Shown here in pieces: positions 49,404 to 62,016 of a DNA stretch of 64,000 bases. Within the stretch, counting starts at the first letter, position 1; every line of letters begins with the position of its first letter. Both the position numbers and the translations under genes were made by a program. Source of the stretch: Circinella umbellata (lineage: Eukaryota; Mucoromycota; Mucoromycetes; Mucorales; Lichtheimiaceae); the NCBI GenBank assembly GCA_025093555.1, contig JAIWNF010000051.1, positions 186,001 to 250,000 of the forward strand. Direction: 5' to 3'. Below the pieces are notes generated by a model that had not been told where the DNA came from, did no database searches, and worked only from the letters and a program-made list of their open reading frames with translations.

Positions 49404-52400
49404 ATGGATACTTTGAAAAGAAGACATATTACACATCCATTTAATAGCATAGATGAGCCTGCCTATGAACGTATACCATTACAAGATGACGAAGATTTAT
49501 ATACAGAAAAAATCAAGGCACAAAAAAATTATCGTTTTCATCATAAAGTAAATTATAGAGAAGCAATATAGGATGAGAAGATGGAAAGAGGAGACATACG
49601 AACAAAAAAGTGAAAAAGAAGCTAATACTTTTTTATTTTTAGTATATTTCTTGGACGATTAGAAATAGACACATTCTCATACCTGTTATTTTAACCCTAC
49701 TATCATTTTGGACACGGTTTCGAGATATTACTCGTTCTAGTAATGTGGTGTGGGATGAAGCTCATTTTGGCAAGGTAAAAAGATATAGTGTGATTGTTTC
49801 ATGATTTTGAGGGTATTTGTTTGTTTACTTTAGATTCTAATTATTGTTATACATGTATATTTCTATTGGATAATACAAGTTTGGTTCATTTTACTTAAAG
49901 AATGAATTTTATTTTGATGTTCATCCACCACTTGGCAAAATGCTAGTAGGTCTTTCAGGCTGGCTATCTGGTTATGATGGATCATTCAGTTTTGAATCTG
50001 GAAAAGAGTATCCAGAAAGCGTCAATTATTCAGGTATGCGTTTATTCAACGCAGCTTGGGGCGCATTAATCATTCCAATGACATTCGGTACTGCACGACA
50101 ATTGGGAATGTCTTTGATAGCAAGCACTTTGGCAGCAACAATGGTTCTTTGTGGTATAATATTTTGTTTCCTTCATAACTTCTTTATATAAATTATCATG
50201 GTGTTGTTATATTATTGACATTAGCTATACCATACATATATGGATATATGTGTATGTGTCAACATTATAGATACTGCTTATCTTTGCATCAGTCGCTTTA
50301 TTTTACTGGATTCAATGTTACTTTTCTTTACATGTTCTTCATTGTTTTGCTTATCTGGACTTTGTAAAGTACGCCACAGGTAAAAATAATAATAATAACT
50401 TCACTATTATCATTATCAATAAGATGGTAGTATTATATCAAAGTCATGTGAGTAATGGTCAAAAGAGCTAATAAATAAAAAAAAATTGATATATATATAT
50501 ATATAAAGCCCATTTTCAAAACATTGGTGGTTTTGGCTTACAATGACTGGGATTTCATTAGGCTGTGTATCTAGGTAAAATTAACTTCTAAAACGAAACG
50601 AAAAGGGAGAAAGGAATTGGTACTAATAAGCCTCTAAAATTAGTGTAAAATGGGTTGGTTTATTTGCTGTAGCTTTAGTTGGATTTTCAACTGTTGAAGA
50701 ACTTTGGGATCTTTTTGGGGATATAAAGTTACCAAAAATGGTTTATTTTGGCCATTGGATTGCACGGATCGCTGGATTAATTGCTATTCCTATATCCATT
50801 TATATGGCAAGCTTTGTTGCTCACTTCAAAGTGCTAAGTAAGAGCGGTCCAGGAGATGACCAGATGAATTCTTTATTTCAAGCAAGATTAGAAGGAAACA
50901 AATTAGCAGAAAGTCCTCTTGGTATAAATAGCATAGTTATTTTTCTTGGCATCTGATATGCTTGTTCTCCACTTTTGATGCTCCCCATTTACTAAAATTA
51001 CTATATTATTATTATTATTATTATAGAAATTGCATATGGTTCAACAGTTACTATAAAAAATCATGCTCTTGGTGGTGGTCTATTACATTCCCATGTTCAA
51101 AAATACCCTGAAGGTTCCAAACAGCAACAAATTACATGCTATCATCACAAAGATAGTAACAATGAATGGTTTTTTTCCAAACCATACCCACAGAATCAAA
51201 TGATGCCATCTTTAGATAAAGAAAAAGAAGAAAATGAACATAAAAATGAAAATGAAAATGAAGAATTGGATAAAGAAAAAATAAAACAAGAGCAACAACA
51301 AATAAATAGTATTATTGAAGAACCTGTGGAATATATTGGAGATGGACAGGAATTTCGATTGATTCATGTAGAAACCAAACGAAAATTACATAGTCATGCA
51401 ATTCCAGCTCCTGTCACTGTCGAGCAATTCGAAGTGAGTGGGTATGGTGGTGAAAACGCTACGGATGAAAAAGATAATTGGCGAATTGAAATTGTTGATG
51501 ATATATCAGATAAACATGCTCCCAAAAATAGGGTTCGATCTTTATCAACACGATTCCGTATACGACATTCAGTTTTGGGCTGTTTACTTGCTGCTCATAA
51601 TACTCAATTACCACAGTGGGGTTTTAAGCAAATTGAAATTGTATGTGATCGTGATGCCAAAGAAAGCGATTCTAATACTTGGTGGAATATTGAAGAGCAT
51701 AAAAATAAGAAACGTAAGTCTCTTTTCTGTTTTTTTTGGATAAGGAAGACCATTATTGCATGTTGACAATTTTCTTTACTTACCCTTTTTTAGTACCACC
51801 AGCACCCAAGAGTGCACGCCGAAGCAGGTTTTTAAAAGATTTTATGTATATTAATGCTGCCATGTGGCGATTCAATAATGCGTTGATTCCGGATCCGGAT
51901 AAAGATGATAGACTTACATCAACACCTACTCAATGGCCACTTGTCTCTGTCGGTTTACGTATGTGCGGATGGGGTGATGACAATGTAAAATACTTTTTAT
52001 TGGGCAATCCAATGGTATGGTGGTCGAGTTTTATATCACTTTGGGTATTTGTAGTTACGGCTGGTGTTTACAATGTACAAAGACGACGACAATTCTGTGA
52101 ATTATCACAAAGTAAGCAGTCTTTTTTTTTTTTTTACCTTTTTTGTTTGAAATTAGTTGTTGCTTTTGTATAATTGATATTCATCAAAAATGCTTTTACA
52201 TAGGTCAATGGGATAAATTTATATCTGTGGGCAAAACACTTTTCTTGGGATGGTTTTTACATTATATTCCATTCTTCATTATGGGTCGTGTGATGTATTT
52301 ACATCATTATTTTCCTGCTTTATATTTTAGTATTCTTATGGTTCCATTTTTACTGGATCATTTTACAACTCATTCATCTCCTACAAGAAGAAAAATTGTA

Positions 52401-52538
52401 TTTACTATTGCATTTGCTCTTGTCACTCTCACTTTTATTTATTTCTCACCCATCGCTTTTGGCATGACAGGACCTGCAGACAGTTATCGTGGGCGTCAAT
52501 GGTTTAAAAGCTGGAAACTAACAGATGAAGTAATATAA
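49404..52538 (+). CDS. PMT2: Protein O-mannosyltransferase, PMT2 type
   Basis: Nine exons: 49404-49547, 49643-49774, 49880-50153, 50271-50379, 50509-50574, 50644-50921, 51027-51713, 51794-52111 and 52204-52538; 780 residues with every phase matching. It transfers mannose from dolichyl-phosphate mannose to Ser/Thr of secretory proteins in the ER. The catalytic Asp86-Glu87 lie in [29 protein letters not shown] and LLDSMLLFF are PMT hallmarks, and the central luminal MIR repeats begin at [18 protein letters not shown]. An unusual Glu/Lys/Asn-rich insert of about 40 residues (about 393-433) sits between MIR repeats. The C-terminus has several membrane segments. Assignment to the PMT2 subfamily rests on general resemblance. 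Confidence 0.95.
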
Positions 52539-55469
52539 ATCCTAAAAATATCTCCTCCCCTTCGCTACTCTACTTTCTCTAGTAATTTGTATATAGATAT
52601 AAACAAGAACAATAAAAATAATAATGCATTACTTTGTCATAAAACTAAAAAAATTACGTAATTATACAACATATCAATAGTATTATAGTCGTTATATAGT
52701 AATAGTATAATATAATTAAACCTACTACGGACTACTATACGTAGTTGAAAAATATAATAAAAAGAGTCATTAAAAGACATACCAGAAAATGTTATTTTTG
52801 TAATAATATAAGATGATGGATGGTTTAATTTAAAACATGAGTGTGTACAGGAAAAAAGGACAAGACAAAATAATGCTGCAACAACAACATTATCGACAAA
52901 AACTTTGTTTTGCTTCTTTAAATCCATTTGCAACAATACTTATCAAGGAATCATTCTTCATAAGTTAAAATATTCAAAAGTACAATAGTAGCAGTCCAAT
53001 ATTCCAGCCCATCAAAAGTGAAAAAAAAAGAAAAGCTTTACCTATTGTTAAACGTTAATCGTTGCTATAAAAACCGTAAGCTATTATCATATCAACAATA
53101 GCCAATGTAGCAAAAGAAAAATAGTATACAGTACCAAATATTAGATTATGTCGGAGCGGTTGATAATCATGAATTAGAAGCATCTGCCAATACGTATTGT
53201 TGCTATAATATATACATATGGTAATTTATGAAGTTATTCATAAGGTTCCACAGGATGGATAACAGTAACAAATAAATAAAGCAAAAAGTTGTGAGAGCTA
53301 CTACATGCGGGTGCATTATAAAAAAGATTGGTCATTTTACTGTACATAGTAGATTTTTATAACCCAACGGTAAAATGCCCTAGTGAATTTTCATTGTTGA
53401 GATGAGTTCTCACATGTTGTCAAAGTCATGTGCAGTATGGAGTCATGTAGAAAGTCTACTAAGGTTGTGTCTTCCTATGCTTCGCCATACCTCCTACTGA
53501 CTTCGGAACAAAGATCGCCAATAAAAATATGATAATCTTTTGATGTACGGATCTTTGAGATGCTGCGCCATATAGTGTTTTCAAGATTTCAGGTATCAAT
53601 GAAACGCTCACGATAAACCCCATGAACATACTATAGAGTTTAATTGAGTACTATGTTCTTTGGTATTGATACATACAGTCGGTTGTTATCATCAAAATTG
53701 TTTTCTTGTTGCAGGTTATTTAATAACTTCTGGTCCGCGATTCTCACTACCAGCTACCATTTTATATTGATACTCAACGCACAAACTCTTATAATTTAAA
53801 TAATAAAAAAGGCATCTGGCAGTCGATAAAGGAGTTAGAATATTTATTAATCAAGCTACTGTCTCCACTCAGTAAATGTTGTACAACATGTTTAACAACG
53901 ACTATATAAAAAACATTCTGTGGATTACTAATTAATTTATTTTTTTACATACGTAGAAAAAAAACTGTTTACTTTTTTGCGATTAACATAGCAGTACGCA
54001 AGTAAAAAAAATATACAAAACTCAAATTCTTGTTTCTTTTAATATGAATAAATAATATTCTACGTAGAATGAAAATATGTACTTTTCAAATAAACATCAG
54101 AATAGATTATTATCAGTTTGTCTGATTTTCTTATAGAATAAAAAACATGATAAAAAGCATTGTATACCTATCAATTGTTACGTCGTACTAGATTATAATA
54201 TTAAGAACTTAAGTGACTAAAAATTCATATTTGTCTTGCAGTGTTTTGCAAGTAAAGAGAATGTTATATCTACGGTGTATTTTTTGACAACACCGCATTA
54301 CATGATGTGCCAGCTTATGATAGCTAAAATCGTTTTTTCTTTTGAAAAGCTTATTACATTATAAGTTTGTATGCATCTGAAATAATAAAGTATAAGAGTC
54401 AATACCTTTTTTCAACGCATATTTCATGTCAATTGTCTTTTATTATCAGCCCTACCAACAAAATTCAAAAACCTGGTAATTCCTTGGGTTATCATGTGAA
54501 CAATGTATAGTTTTAATGTGTGACCTTTTTTGTAGTTTTTGTGTCCAAGCGAAAGATTTTGGTGATACAGTTTTCTGTTTTTGATATACTGCTTCAGTCA
54601 AAAACACTGAGTACAGTATGGTTACCCAGGTACTAACAAATATACACTGGATTATGAGCTTTCCAAACTACGTACAGTAAATATTTATAAGCAAAAAGAA
54701 AGAGAAAAAGGAACTGTTGTTTTGTATTCATGATTCTATCTACACGGAGAGTGCTTATATAATAAACCGCACATGACTATTTATATCACAATTCAAAAAA
54801 TAACTCCAGTAGTATTCAGTAAAGCAAACACGTATGCTATTCTCACAGGTAAAAAAAAAAGTACAGTCATTCTTATTTTGGATAGCTACCAAGTACTGGA
54901 TTTTTCCAAATTATTTGCGCTTGTCTGGGGAATAATTTTGCGTTGGTTATTTTACACCACCGAATTTTTTGCACCAAAGTATTTATGTCCAAGCACTTCA
55001 TATTTTCTACTGCCTCAGCAGGAAAGATAGTAAATAATATTTCATTAACAATGCTCATAAATGAATTCCATATTGGCCATTTTAAAAAGAATAATTAAAA
55101 TGAAGGTATAAACACAAAGATAGTATATATTTTAATGCAAAAACAGGAACGCACAATCATTGGCGCAAAATTACGTACTAACGCAAATATATTCCCCAGG
55201 CAACGTAAAGTCTTTTTTCAGTTCGACGCAAATAATTTGGAAACAATACGGCGCCAGGCGCCGGGAAAGAATGTAGAAAGAAAGTATTATGATATGCTTA
55301 TTAATACATGATCGATAATCAAGATGTATGCTTTATTTTGAAGGCCTGTATCCATTTGTGGTTATTTATCAAATTTTTTAGTTTTTCTATATAAACATGT
55401 AAACTTTTTTCTTCTTTACATATAATTTTTATACTTTTTTTTCTATCAATAACAACAATAACAATCACA
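52539..55469. other. Long intergenic region
   Basis: About 2.9 kb without a recognised gene, unusual for this otherwise compact part. A candidate inverted-repeat element lies at 54903-55243. An 85-codon open frame at 54773-55030 overlaps that element and has no known motif. The final 150 bases are the promoter of the next gene. Confidence 0.55.
54903..55243. mobile_element. Candidate MITE with inverted ends
   Basis: The ends tttccaaattatttgcg and cgcaaataatttggaaa are inverted repeats of 17 bases. Pairing continues imperfectly inward, with ctggggaata against tattccccag and ttgcgtt against aacgcaa. There is no coding frame of note and no clear target duplication, so the type is open. Confidence 0.45.
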
Positions 55470-56363
55470 ATGGATTTTGACACGCAAAAGAAGACAGAAG
55501 CTGACAAGGAGCGTATTTTCGTAGTTGGAGGTACCGGTACAATTGGAGGGGTTGTTGTACAAGAGCTTGTCAAGCGTGGTGCCCTAGTTACCGTCTATGC
55601 TAGATCACCTCAAAAAGTACAGCAGGACAATGCTATTACTGTGATCCAAGGAGATTATAATGACTTGACACCACTGGAACAATCAATTTCTGGTCACCAC
55701 CGTCTTTTCCTTTTGGTGGGTGAGGTACCCAATATTCGTGATATGACTGTAGCTATTAGTAAAATAGCCTATGCTTCTGGTATTCAACAGATTGTTGAAG
55801 TTTCAGTCAAACGAGTACAATGGCGGAAGTTCCGAATTGCTGATGGGCATCTCGAGGCAGAAAAAATTGTATACGATTTACCTGAGAAAATGGGTCGCTC
55901 CTTTGTTTCTTTGAACCCCTGCAATTTTATGACCAATGTCCTAGCATATTACCTTGATGCAATCAAGAATGAAGATACCGTGGTGGATTCGGCAGAACCC
56001 AACGATCTACAGGAATGGACTTCCCCCAATGATATTGCTCATGTAGCAGTAAGAATTTTATGTGATCCAATTGAAAAACATGAAGATGCTGCTTATGAGC
56101 TTATAGGTGATAACAAGACACCATTAGAACGAGCCGCTATTTTATCCAATTTATTGGGACGTAAAATCACTTATAAACAGATTCCAGTACAAGATATGTA
56201 TAATAAATTTATCAAGGCTGGATATGATCATGCGACTTCTTTTTACTTGGCATCGTATCAAGACGTTAGTCCCGTGACACGAGGTTGGCCTATTTTATTA
56301 GGTGGTCGAGCACCAGAGACATTTGATGTTTGGGCAAGCAAAAACAAAAACTTGTTTCTATAA
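55470..56363 (+). CDS. NmrA-like NAD(P)-binding protein
   Basis: Intronless, 297 residues. A Rossmann nucleotide-binding motif VGGTGTIGG lies at about 19-27, after IFV. The GDYNDL block, the NPCNFMTN block and the WTSPNDIAHVAVRIL block are typical of the atypical short-chain dehydrogenase group that includes NmrA, HSCARG and bacterial YtfG/QOR2-type proteins. The catalytic YxxxK of classical dehydrogenases is absent, so it may sense NAD(P) redox state or reduce a quinone-like substrate. No partner is visible in the neighbourhood. It lies on the same strand as the Oms1-like gene, 281 bases upstream. Confidence 0.88.
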   Translation: MDFDTQKKTEADKERIFVVGGTGTIGGVVVQELVKRGALVTVYARSPQKVQQDNAITVIQGDYNDLTPLEQSISGHHRLFLLVGEVPNIRDMTVAISKIAYASGIQQIVEVSVKRVQWRKFRIADGHLEAEKIVYDLPEKMGRSFVSLNPCNFMTNVLAYYLDAIKNEDTVVDSAEPNDLQEWTSPNDIAHVAVRILCDPIEKHEDAAYELIGDNKTPLERAAILSNLLGRKITYKQIPVQDMYNKFIKAGYDHATSFYLASYQDVSPVTRGWPILLGGRAPETFDVWASKNKNLFL

Positions 56364-56644
56364 TATTTATATCTATGAAATTCACATATTGATATAGTAA
56401 ACATTTTTTATATATGTAATCTATGTTGCATCATGGTTATACTATATAATAGTAGTAATAATAATAAAATGCTTTAAATAAAAAAAAAATTGTACCTTTT
56501 TATATAAAGAAAAAAAATTCTCAGTCATGCCGCCATATCCAGCGGAGAGCTATTTTACCAAAAAAAAAAAAAAAGCAGGGGAGAAAGAAGTTACTCATTA
56601 AATTTGTTAATACATAACATAATTACACACACCATATTTCAACT

Positions 56645-57689
56645 ATGACGAAAAAAAAGTCCAGTCCAACATTTCGACCACGCGCTTCTCCTTCCATAAA
56701 ATATACTAAATTGCCTCCCAATGTTGGCCAGGCACCACCTAATGCTGGTGGTAAAAAAGCTTCTCCTCGACTTGCACCTCTTCTCATTGGCGGTGGCTTA
56801 CTTTATGTCACAGCAACTTGTGTTAGTATGTTAGTATTTAAAAGTAAAAGTGACACGGCTAATCAAAACGATCCAGAAAAGCGAGACCAACAGCAACAAC
56901 AAAAAAGTGCTGAAAATTTTGACACGTCCCCTGTTTGGGAGAAAATTGCAAAAAGTTACGACAAGGAAATCGATTGGGATGAACTAATCATGGGTATTGG
57001 TGTTATGAGACGATTCCTTATTGGTCAAGCAAAGGTAATTTATATATTATAACTCGTGAATGTTATGGATACAAATATATTGATATTTTTTCCCCCAAAA
57101 AAATTCACAGGGTGATGTATTAGAAGTATCTACGGGAACTGGACGTAACTTCGACTATTATAAACCTGAACAGACGGATTCAATTAGATATACGGATCGA
57201 AATCAAGGAATGCTTGCAGAAGCAACAAGCAAATTTGACAAGTTTAAAGATAATTTTCACAAGACGTTTGTAGAATTTAAACAAGGCAATGTGAATGAAC
57301 AACCGGCTGGCCGGTTTAATACAGTGGTAGATACTTTTGGATTATGTTCCTGTGGTGATCCAGAAGAAGCTTTGATATCAATGGCAGATGCATGCAAACC
57401 AAATGAAGAATCTCGTATTTTGTTATTGGAACATGGTCGATCCCATTATGACTGGTTGAATCGAATTCTGGATAGCAACGTGGACAAACATGTGACAAAG
57501 TGGGGCTGCTGGTGGAACAGGGATTTGATGGGATTATTTGAAAAAGAAAAAGTAAAAGAAAAATTAGAAATTGTTAAAGTTCATCGATTTCATCTTGGTA
57601 CAACTTGTTATATTATTGCAAAACCAAGGATACAACAACAAAATAATAATGATAATAATACTAATAATAATAAAGAAGAAGAAAAGTAA
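56645..57689 (+). CDS. OMS1: Oms1-like mitochondrial methyltransferase
   Basis: Exons 56645-57034 and 57111-57689; 322 residues. The N-terminus is basic and hydroxylated, fitting a mitochondrial import signal. One membrane segment follows at about 45-62 (APLLIGGGLLYVTATCVSMLVF), then a class I SAM domain with motif I LEVSTGTGRN. DTFGLCSCGDPEEAL and LLLEHGRSHYDWLNRILD resemble yeast Oms1 and the METTL7-like group. In yeast Oms1 is an inner-membrane protein linked to cytochrome oxidase RNA/assembly. The C-terminal Asn/Glu/Lys run is low-complexity. The Oms1 assignment is by motif pattern; another METTL7-type enzyme is possible. Confidence 0.85.
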
Positions 57690-57971
57690 AAATCGTATTC
57701 AAATAGAAATTTTGTAACCATGGTCATTTATTGACCAAATTTAAGTTTTCTTTTTGATGCAGGTGTGTGGTTAGTAGAAAGTTCCGCAGTTGATTTTTTT
57801 TTGTGATGTACAAGGACGTGACTTTGCCACCTGAAAAGAATTTTATAATACAAAATATACAATCGCCGAGTTACGCTGAGCGGGCCAAAATTTTTTTTTT
57901 TTAAAACTTCCAGAACTGGCAGAAAAGTTTCCTCTTTCCTTTTTACTAAAGTCTGAATTAGACCTATCAAC

Positions 57972-59830
57972 ATGAGGTAAAATAATAATTTCATTTATTT
58001 GTTAAATTTCAAAAGAACATTACATTATTATTTTTCTTGTTTTTTTTTGGTCAATACTCTCTTATCGATTATGTTTAATTTTAAAAAGAAAAGAGAGATT
58101 TTTATTAAAGGGAGAAAAAAAAAGAGATTAAAGCGGGGAACGGGAGGCTTGGAGATGCTTGTTTTTTCTTCTTCTTTATAAAATAATATGGCAAAAAGAG
58201 GTTATAATAGAAATTTAACTTTATAAATATTATTTCATCTAATTTATAGCAACGAACCTTTGCAAGAAATTACTGATCACGAAATTGAGGTGAGTTGAAT
58301 TGATATATTTATATTTATTTTATTTTTGTTGCAAAAAAAAATAAAAAAAAAATTAAATAATTTTTTTATGCTTTTATGATAAATAGTCCAACTGGGAAGA
58401 AGTTGTCGACAACTTCGATAACATGAACCTCAAGACTGACCTTCTTCGTGGTGTCTACGCCTATGGGTAAGTAATAATAATATAATATAATAAAAAAAAA
58501 GAGAACACTAAAAAAATATATTAAAGGGGTTGACAATACTAGTAGACGAAGGGGTGGGAATGATATTTGTTACAATGGAAAGGGATATGTGTGTATATTT
58601 ATATTAATATAATGAATTATTTTTTTTATTGATATAATAATATATCTGTATGATAAAATAGTTTCGAACGTCCTTCGGCCATTCAACAACGTGCTATTAT
58701 GCCTGTTATCAAGGGTCACGACGTCATTGCCCAAGCTCAATCCGGTACCGGTAAGACCGCTACCTTCTCGATTTCTATTTTGCAATCGATCGATACCAGT
58801 CTCAAGGAAACCCAAGCCTTGATTTTGGCCCCCACTCGTGAATTGGCTTTGCAAATTCAAAAGGTCGTTTTGGCCCTTGGTGACTTTATGGGTATTGAAT
58901 GTCACGCCTGTATTGGTGGTACCAATGTCCGTGAAGATATTGCCAAGCTTCAATCCGGCTGCCACATTGTCGTTGGTACCCCCGGTCGTGTCTTTGATAT
59001 GATCCAAAACCGTCGTGCTTTCAAGACTGACTCTGTCAAGATGTTCGTTCTTGATGAAGCTGATGAAATGTTGTCTCGTGGTTTCAAGGAACAAATCTAT
59101 GATGTTTTCCAATTGTTGCCTGGTAGCACCCAAGTTGTCCTTTTGTCCGCTACTATGCCCTCTGACGTTCTTGAAGTCACTACCAAGTTCATGCGTGAAC
59201 CCGTCCGTATCTTGGTCAAGCGTGATGAATTGACTTTGGAAGGTATTAAGCAATTCTACATTGGTGTCGACAAGGAAGAATGGAAGCTCGATACCCTTTG
59301 TGATTTGTACGAAACTGTTACCATCACCCAAGCCGTTATCTTCTGTAACACCCGTAGAAAGGTTGACTGGCTTACTGATAAGCTCCACGCCCGTGAATTC
59401 ACTGTTTCCGCCATGCACGGTGATATGGACCAAGCTCAACGTGATGTTATCATGAAGGAATTCCGTTCTGGTTCTTCCCGTGTTTTGATTACCACCGATT
59501 TGTTGGCTCGTGGTATTGATGTCCAACAAGTTTCTTTGGTTATCAAGTAAGTATTATTTTACTGTGTATATGTTTGTGATGATTTTGTTATAAAATACTA
59601 CATGTATATTTGTACTTATTTTCAATTTCAAATCAATCAATAATAGCTACGATCTTCCCTCCAACCGTGAAAACTACATTCACAGAATTGGTCGTGGTGG
59701 TCGTTTCGGTCGTAAGGGTGTTGCTATTAACTTTGTTACCAACGAAGACGTCCGTATGATGAGAGATATCGAACAATTCTATAACACTCAAATTGAAGAA
59801 ATGCCAATGAACGTTGCTGATCTTATCTAG
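57972..59830 (+). CDS. TIF1: Translation initiation factor eIF4A
   Basis: Exons 57972-57976, 58250-58289, 58387-58466, 58662-59546 and 59647-59830; 397 residues, the normal length. This DEAD-box RNA helicase unwinds mRNA leaders within eIF4F. Visible motifs are the Q motif [12 protein letters not shown], motif I AQSGTGKT (67-74), PTRELA, motif II DEAD (173-176), SAT (204-206), RGIDVQQVS and [10 protein letters not shown]. The first exon is only ATGAG, ending two bases into the Ser2 codon, and is followed by a 273-bp intron. I chose it because the next exon otherwise lacks a start and the family begins MSN-like. The third and fourth introns follow Tyr-Gly and Ile-Asn codons. Codon use is strongly biased, as in the uL16 gene. 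Confidence 0.96.
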
Positions 59831-60285
59831 ATGCATAATAATGAAAAAAAATTCTCTCTCTTTTTCAACTCTCTCACTCTCTTATCTCCTTTTTCCTCCC
59901 CTCATTCTCTCTTACCAATAATAATCCACTCCTCTTTCTTTTTTTATTATTACAAATAATCTTTTAGAGATAGAATAGAGGATGGGATTTTTTTTGTCTA
60001 GTGTAAAAAAAAAGTTTAGTAACAAACAAAAAATAAAAAAGAAAAAAGTTTTTTTGAGTGTCATTTGCTCATGTTGATTTAATAATAATATAATAATAAT
60101 AATATAAGTATGATAACTTGAGTTTCTTTTCTTTTACTAATGTCGTTGTTTGTTATTGTATCTAACAAATTAAAAAGAGAGTATGTATAAAAAATATATA
60201 TATATGTATATAATAGACTACTACAAAACTAGATATTTGAGTTACTAGCTAAAAAAGGGAACCTAGAGTGGGTTTGTATGTTATT
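59831..60285. other. Intergenic between convergent genes
   Basis: 3' regions of eIF4A and HAP5, with pyrimidine-rich and TAA/ATA simple stretches. No gene was seen. Confidence 0.55.
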
Positions 60286-61756
60286 CTAATGCTGTTGCTG
60301 TTGTTGTTGTTGTTGACCAGTTTCTGATTTTACACCTTCTGAACTTGATGGTTGACCTAAATGAATAATTTAGTTAATATATATATAAATATAAACAATA
60401 AATATATATTTACCTGGAGCAGGTTGTCCACCAGTGGATGGTCCTGCAGTTCCTTGTCGTCCCATTTGTTGTTGTTGTTGTTGAGGTTGAGCATAAGGAT
60501 GTTGAGCAAATTGTTGCAATTGAAGTTGATATTGTTGCATTTGTTCAGGTGTCAACTTTAAAAATAAATAAAAATATATTATTAGAGTACATTATTTTTA
60601 ATGATTCATTTCTTTTTTTTTCTACCTGTGACAATTGGTTATAATAAGCATTTGGATCAATTTGTTGTGAATATTGTGGTACATTGGTAGGTTGATAATA
60701 ATTTGTATAAGCATGTTGATCATACACTGCTGCATTGGACTAATATAAACATATATTTATAATTAGTTAATATTATCTTTTTTTATCCTTTTACTTGATG
60801 CTTTTATTATTATTTATGAAATCAAACCTTCGCAGCTTCTTCACGGGGTACAATATCAATCAAGAAATCACACATATCCGTTTTTGAAATAGCCGTAGCA
60901 ATATCAGATCGTTGTAATGTACGACGTTTATTTTCTTCAGCATGAACCCTTTTTATTTTTATTTTTTAAATCAAAGAAATAAATATAATAGTGTGTTATT
61001 AAACATCCAATCAAGAGGCTTGCATGATATATTTACCAGCCAACCAACCATATCATTCATAGAAAAAAAAATAACTTACCAAGCGCGTTTTGTTAATTCA
61101 GTAATGAAAATTTCACAACCTTTTGCAAATAAGATGGGTGCCTAAATAATTAATATATTAGTAAATATGTCTTTAAAGAGTGATAAGAGTATAACTCTTT
61201 TTGTTTAATATAAAAAAAAAACCAAGTACCTCAGCACTAATCATCTATTATAATAATTAATATAAGATTATATGTAAATATAAGTATTATTTGTAAAACA
61301 CAGTTTATAGTGACAATAAGAAGATTAAGAGGTTCTTTCTATTTCTCCCTCCTTTTGATTCTCTTTTCTTCTCTCTCGTTCTCTTACTTTAACATCTTGA
61401 TCAGTCTTCATGACCTTTTTGATTCGAGCCAATGGTAGTGGGTGGTTTTTGAAATCGGATTCAAACGCTTCTGCTACACTTAATTGTTCTTGCCAAAATT
61501 TACCCAAGTCAAAAACGGGATGAGCACCTGGCGCAGTACCACCTGAAGCTGCTGCTGCAGCAGCAGCAGCGGCGGCGGCGGCCATGGCAGCTGCTGTTGT
61601 TTGTTGCTGTTGAGCTTGAGCTTGGACTTGAGGTTGTTGTGGTTGCTGTGGTTGTTGGTGGTGGTGATGTTGGATCATGCCTGATGATTCAGTTGTAGGT
61701 GCAGTTGAATATTTTGGATCATGTGTAGTTTGTTGTTGTGGTTGTTGGTGTGACAT
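60286..61756 (-). CDS. HAP5: CCAAT-binding factor subunit HAP5 (NF-YC)
   Basis: Seven exons on the minus strand: 61388-61756, 61230-61244, 61080-61141, 60828-60948, 60626-60739, 60414-60555 and 60286-60356; 297 residues. The histone-fold core is plain: [69 protein letters not shown] and [11 protein letters not shown]. With HAP3/NF-YB it forms a dimer that recruits HAP2/NF-YA to CCAAT boxes. The N-terminus is rich in Gln, His and a run of Ala; the C-terminus is Gln-rich, typical of activation regions. Exon 2 is a microexon of 15 bases coding MISAE. It diverges from the METTL25-like gene. Confidence 0.96.
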
Positions 61757-62016
61757 TATTATTATTATTCTTTTATAAAATTAATTAACTTAATAATAAT
61801 AATGATAAAAAAAGAAAAGTTACTTGTATTCAGAAAAGGAAAAGGAAAAAGGAAACTTTTATTTTCTTTGTTATTAAATAAATTTATTAAGTTCTGTACG
61901 CGGCGTGCCGGTTTTTTTTTTTATTTTTGAAACTTTTTGTTTTTTTTTTGAAGTCGGTAAAATGCAAATTCAATTTCCCCGCCTTTTCTTTTTGTTGTTT
62001 GTATCTTATATTATAC
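61757..62016. promoter_or_regulatory. Divergent promoter, HAP5 and METTL25-like genes
   Basis: A 260-bp shared upstream region, compact and with poly-T/poly-A tracts, which in fungi often keep promoters free of nucleosomes. No CCAAT box was recognised with confidence. Confidence 0.5.

Noticed and set aside
58570..59529. Long minus-strand open frame of 319 codons across eIF4A
   Set aside because: It is the antisense shadow of the strongly codon-biased eIF4A exon and has no motif of its own.
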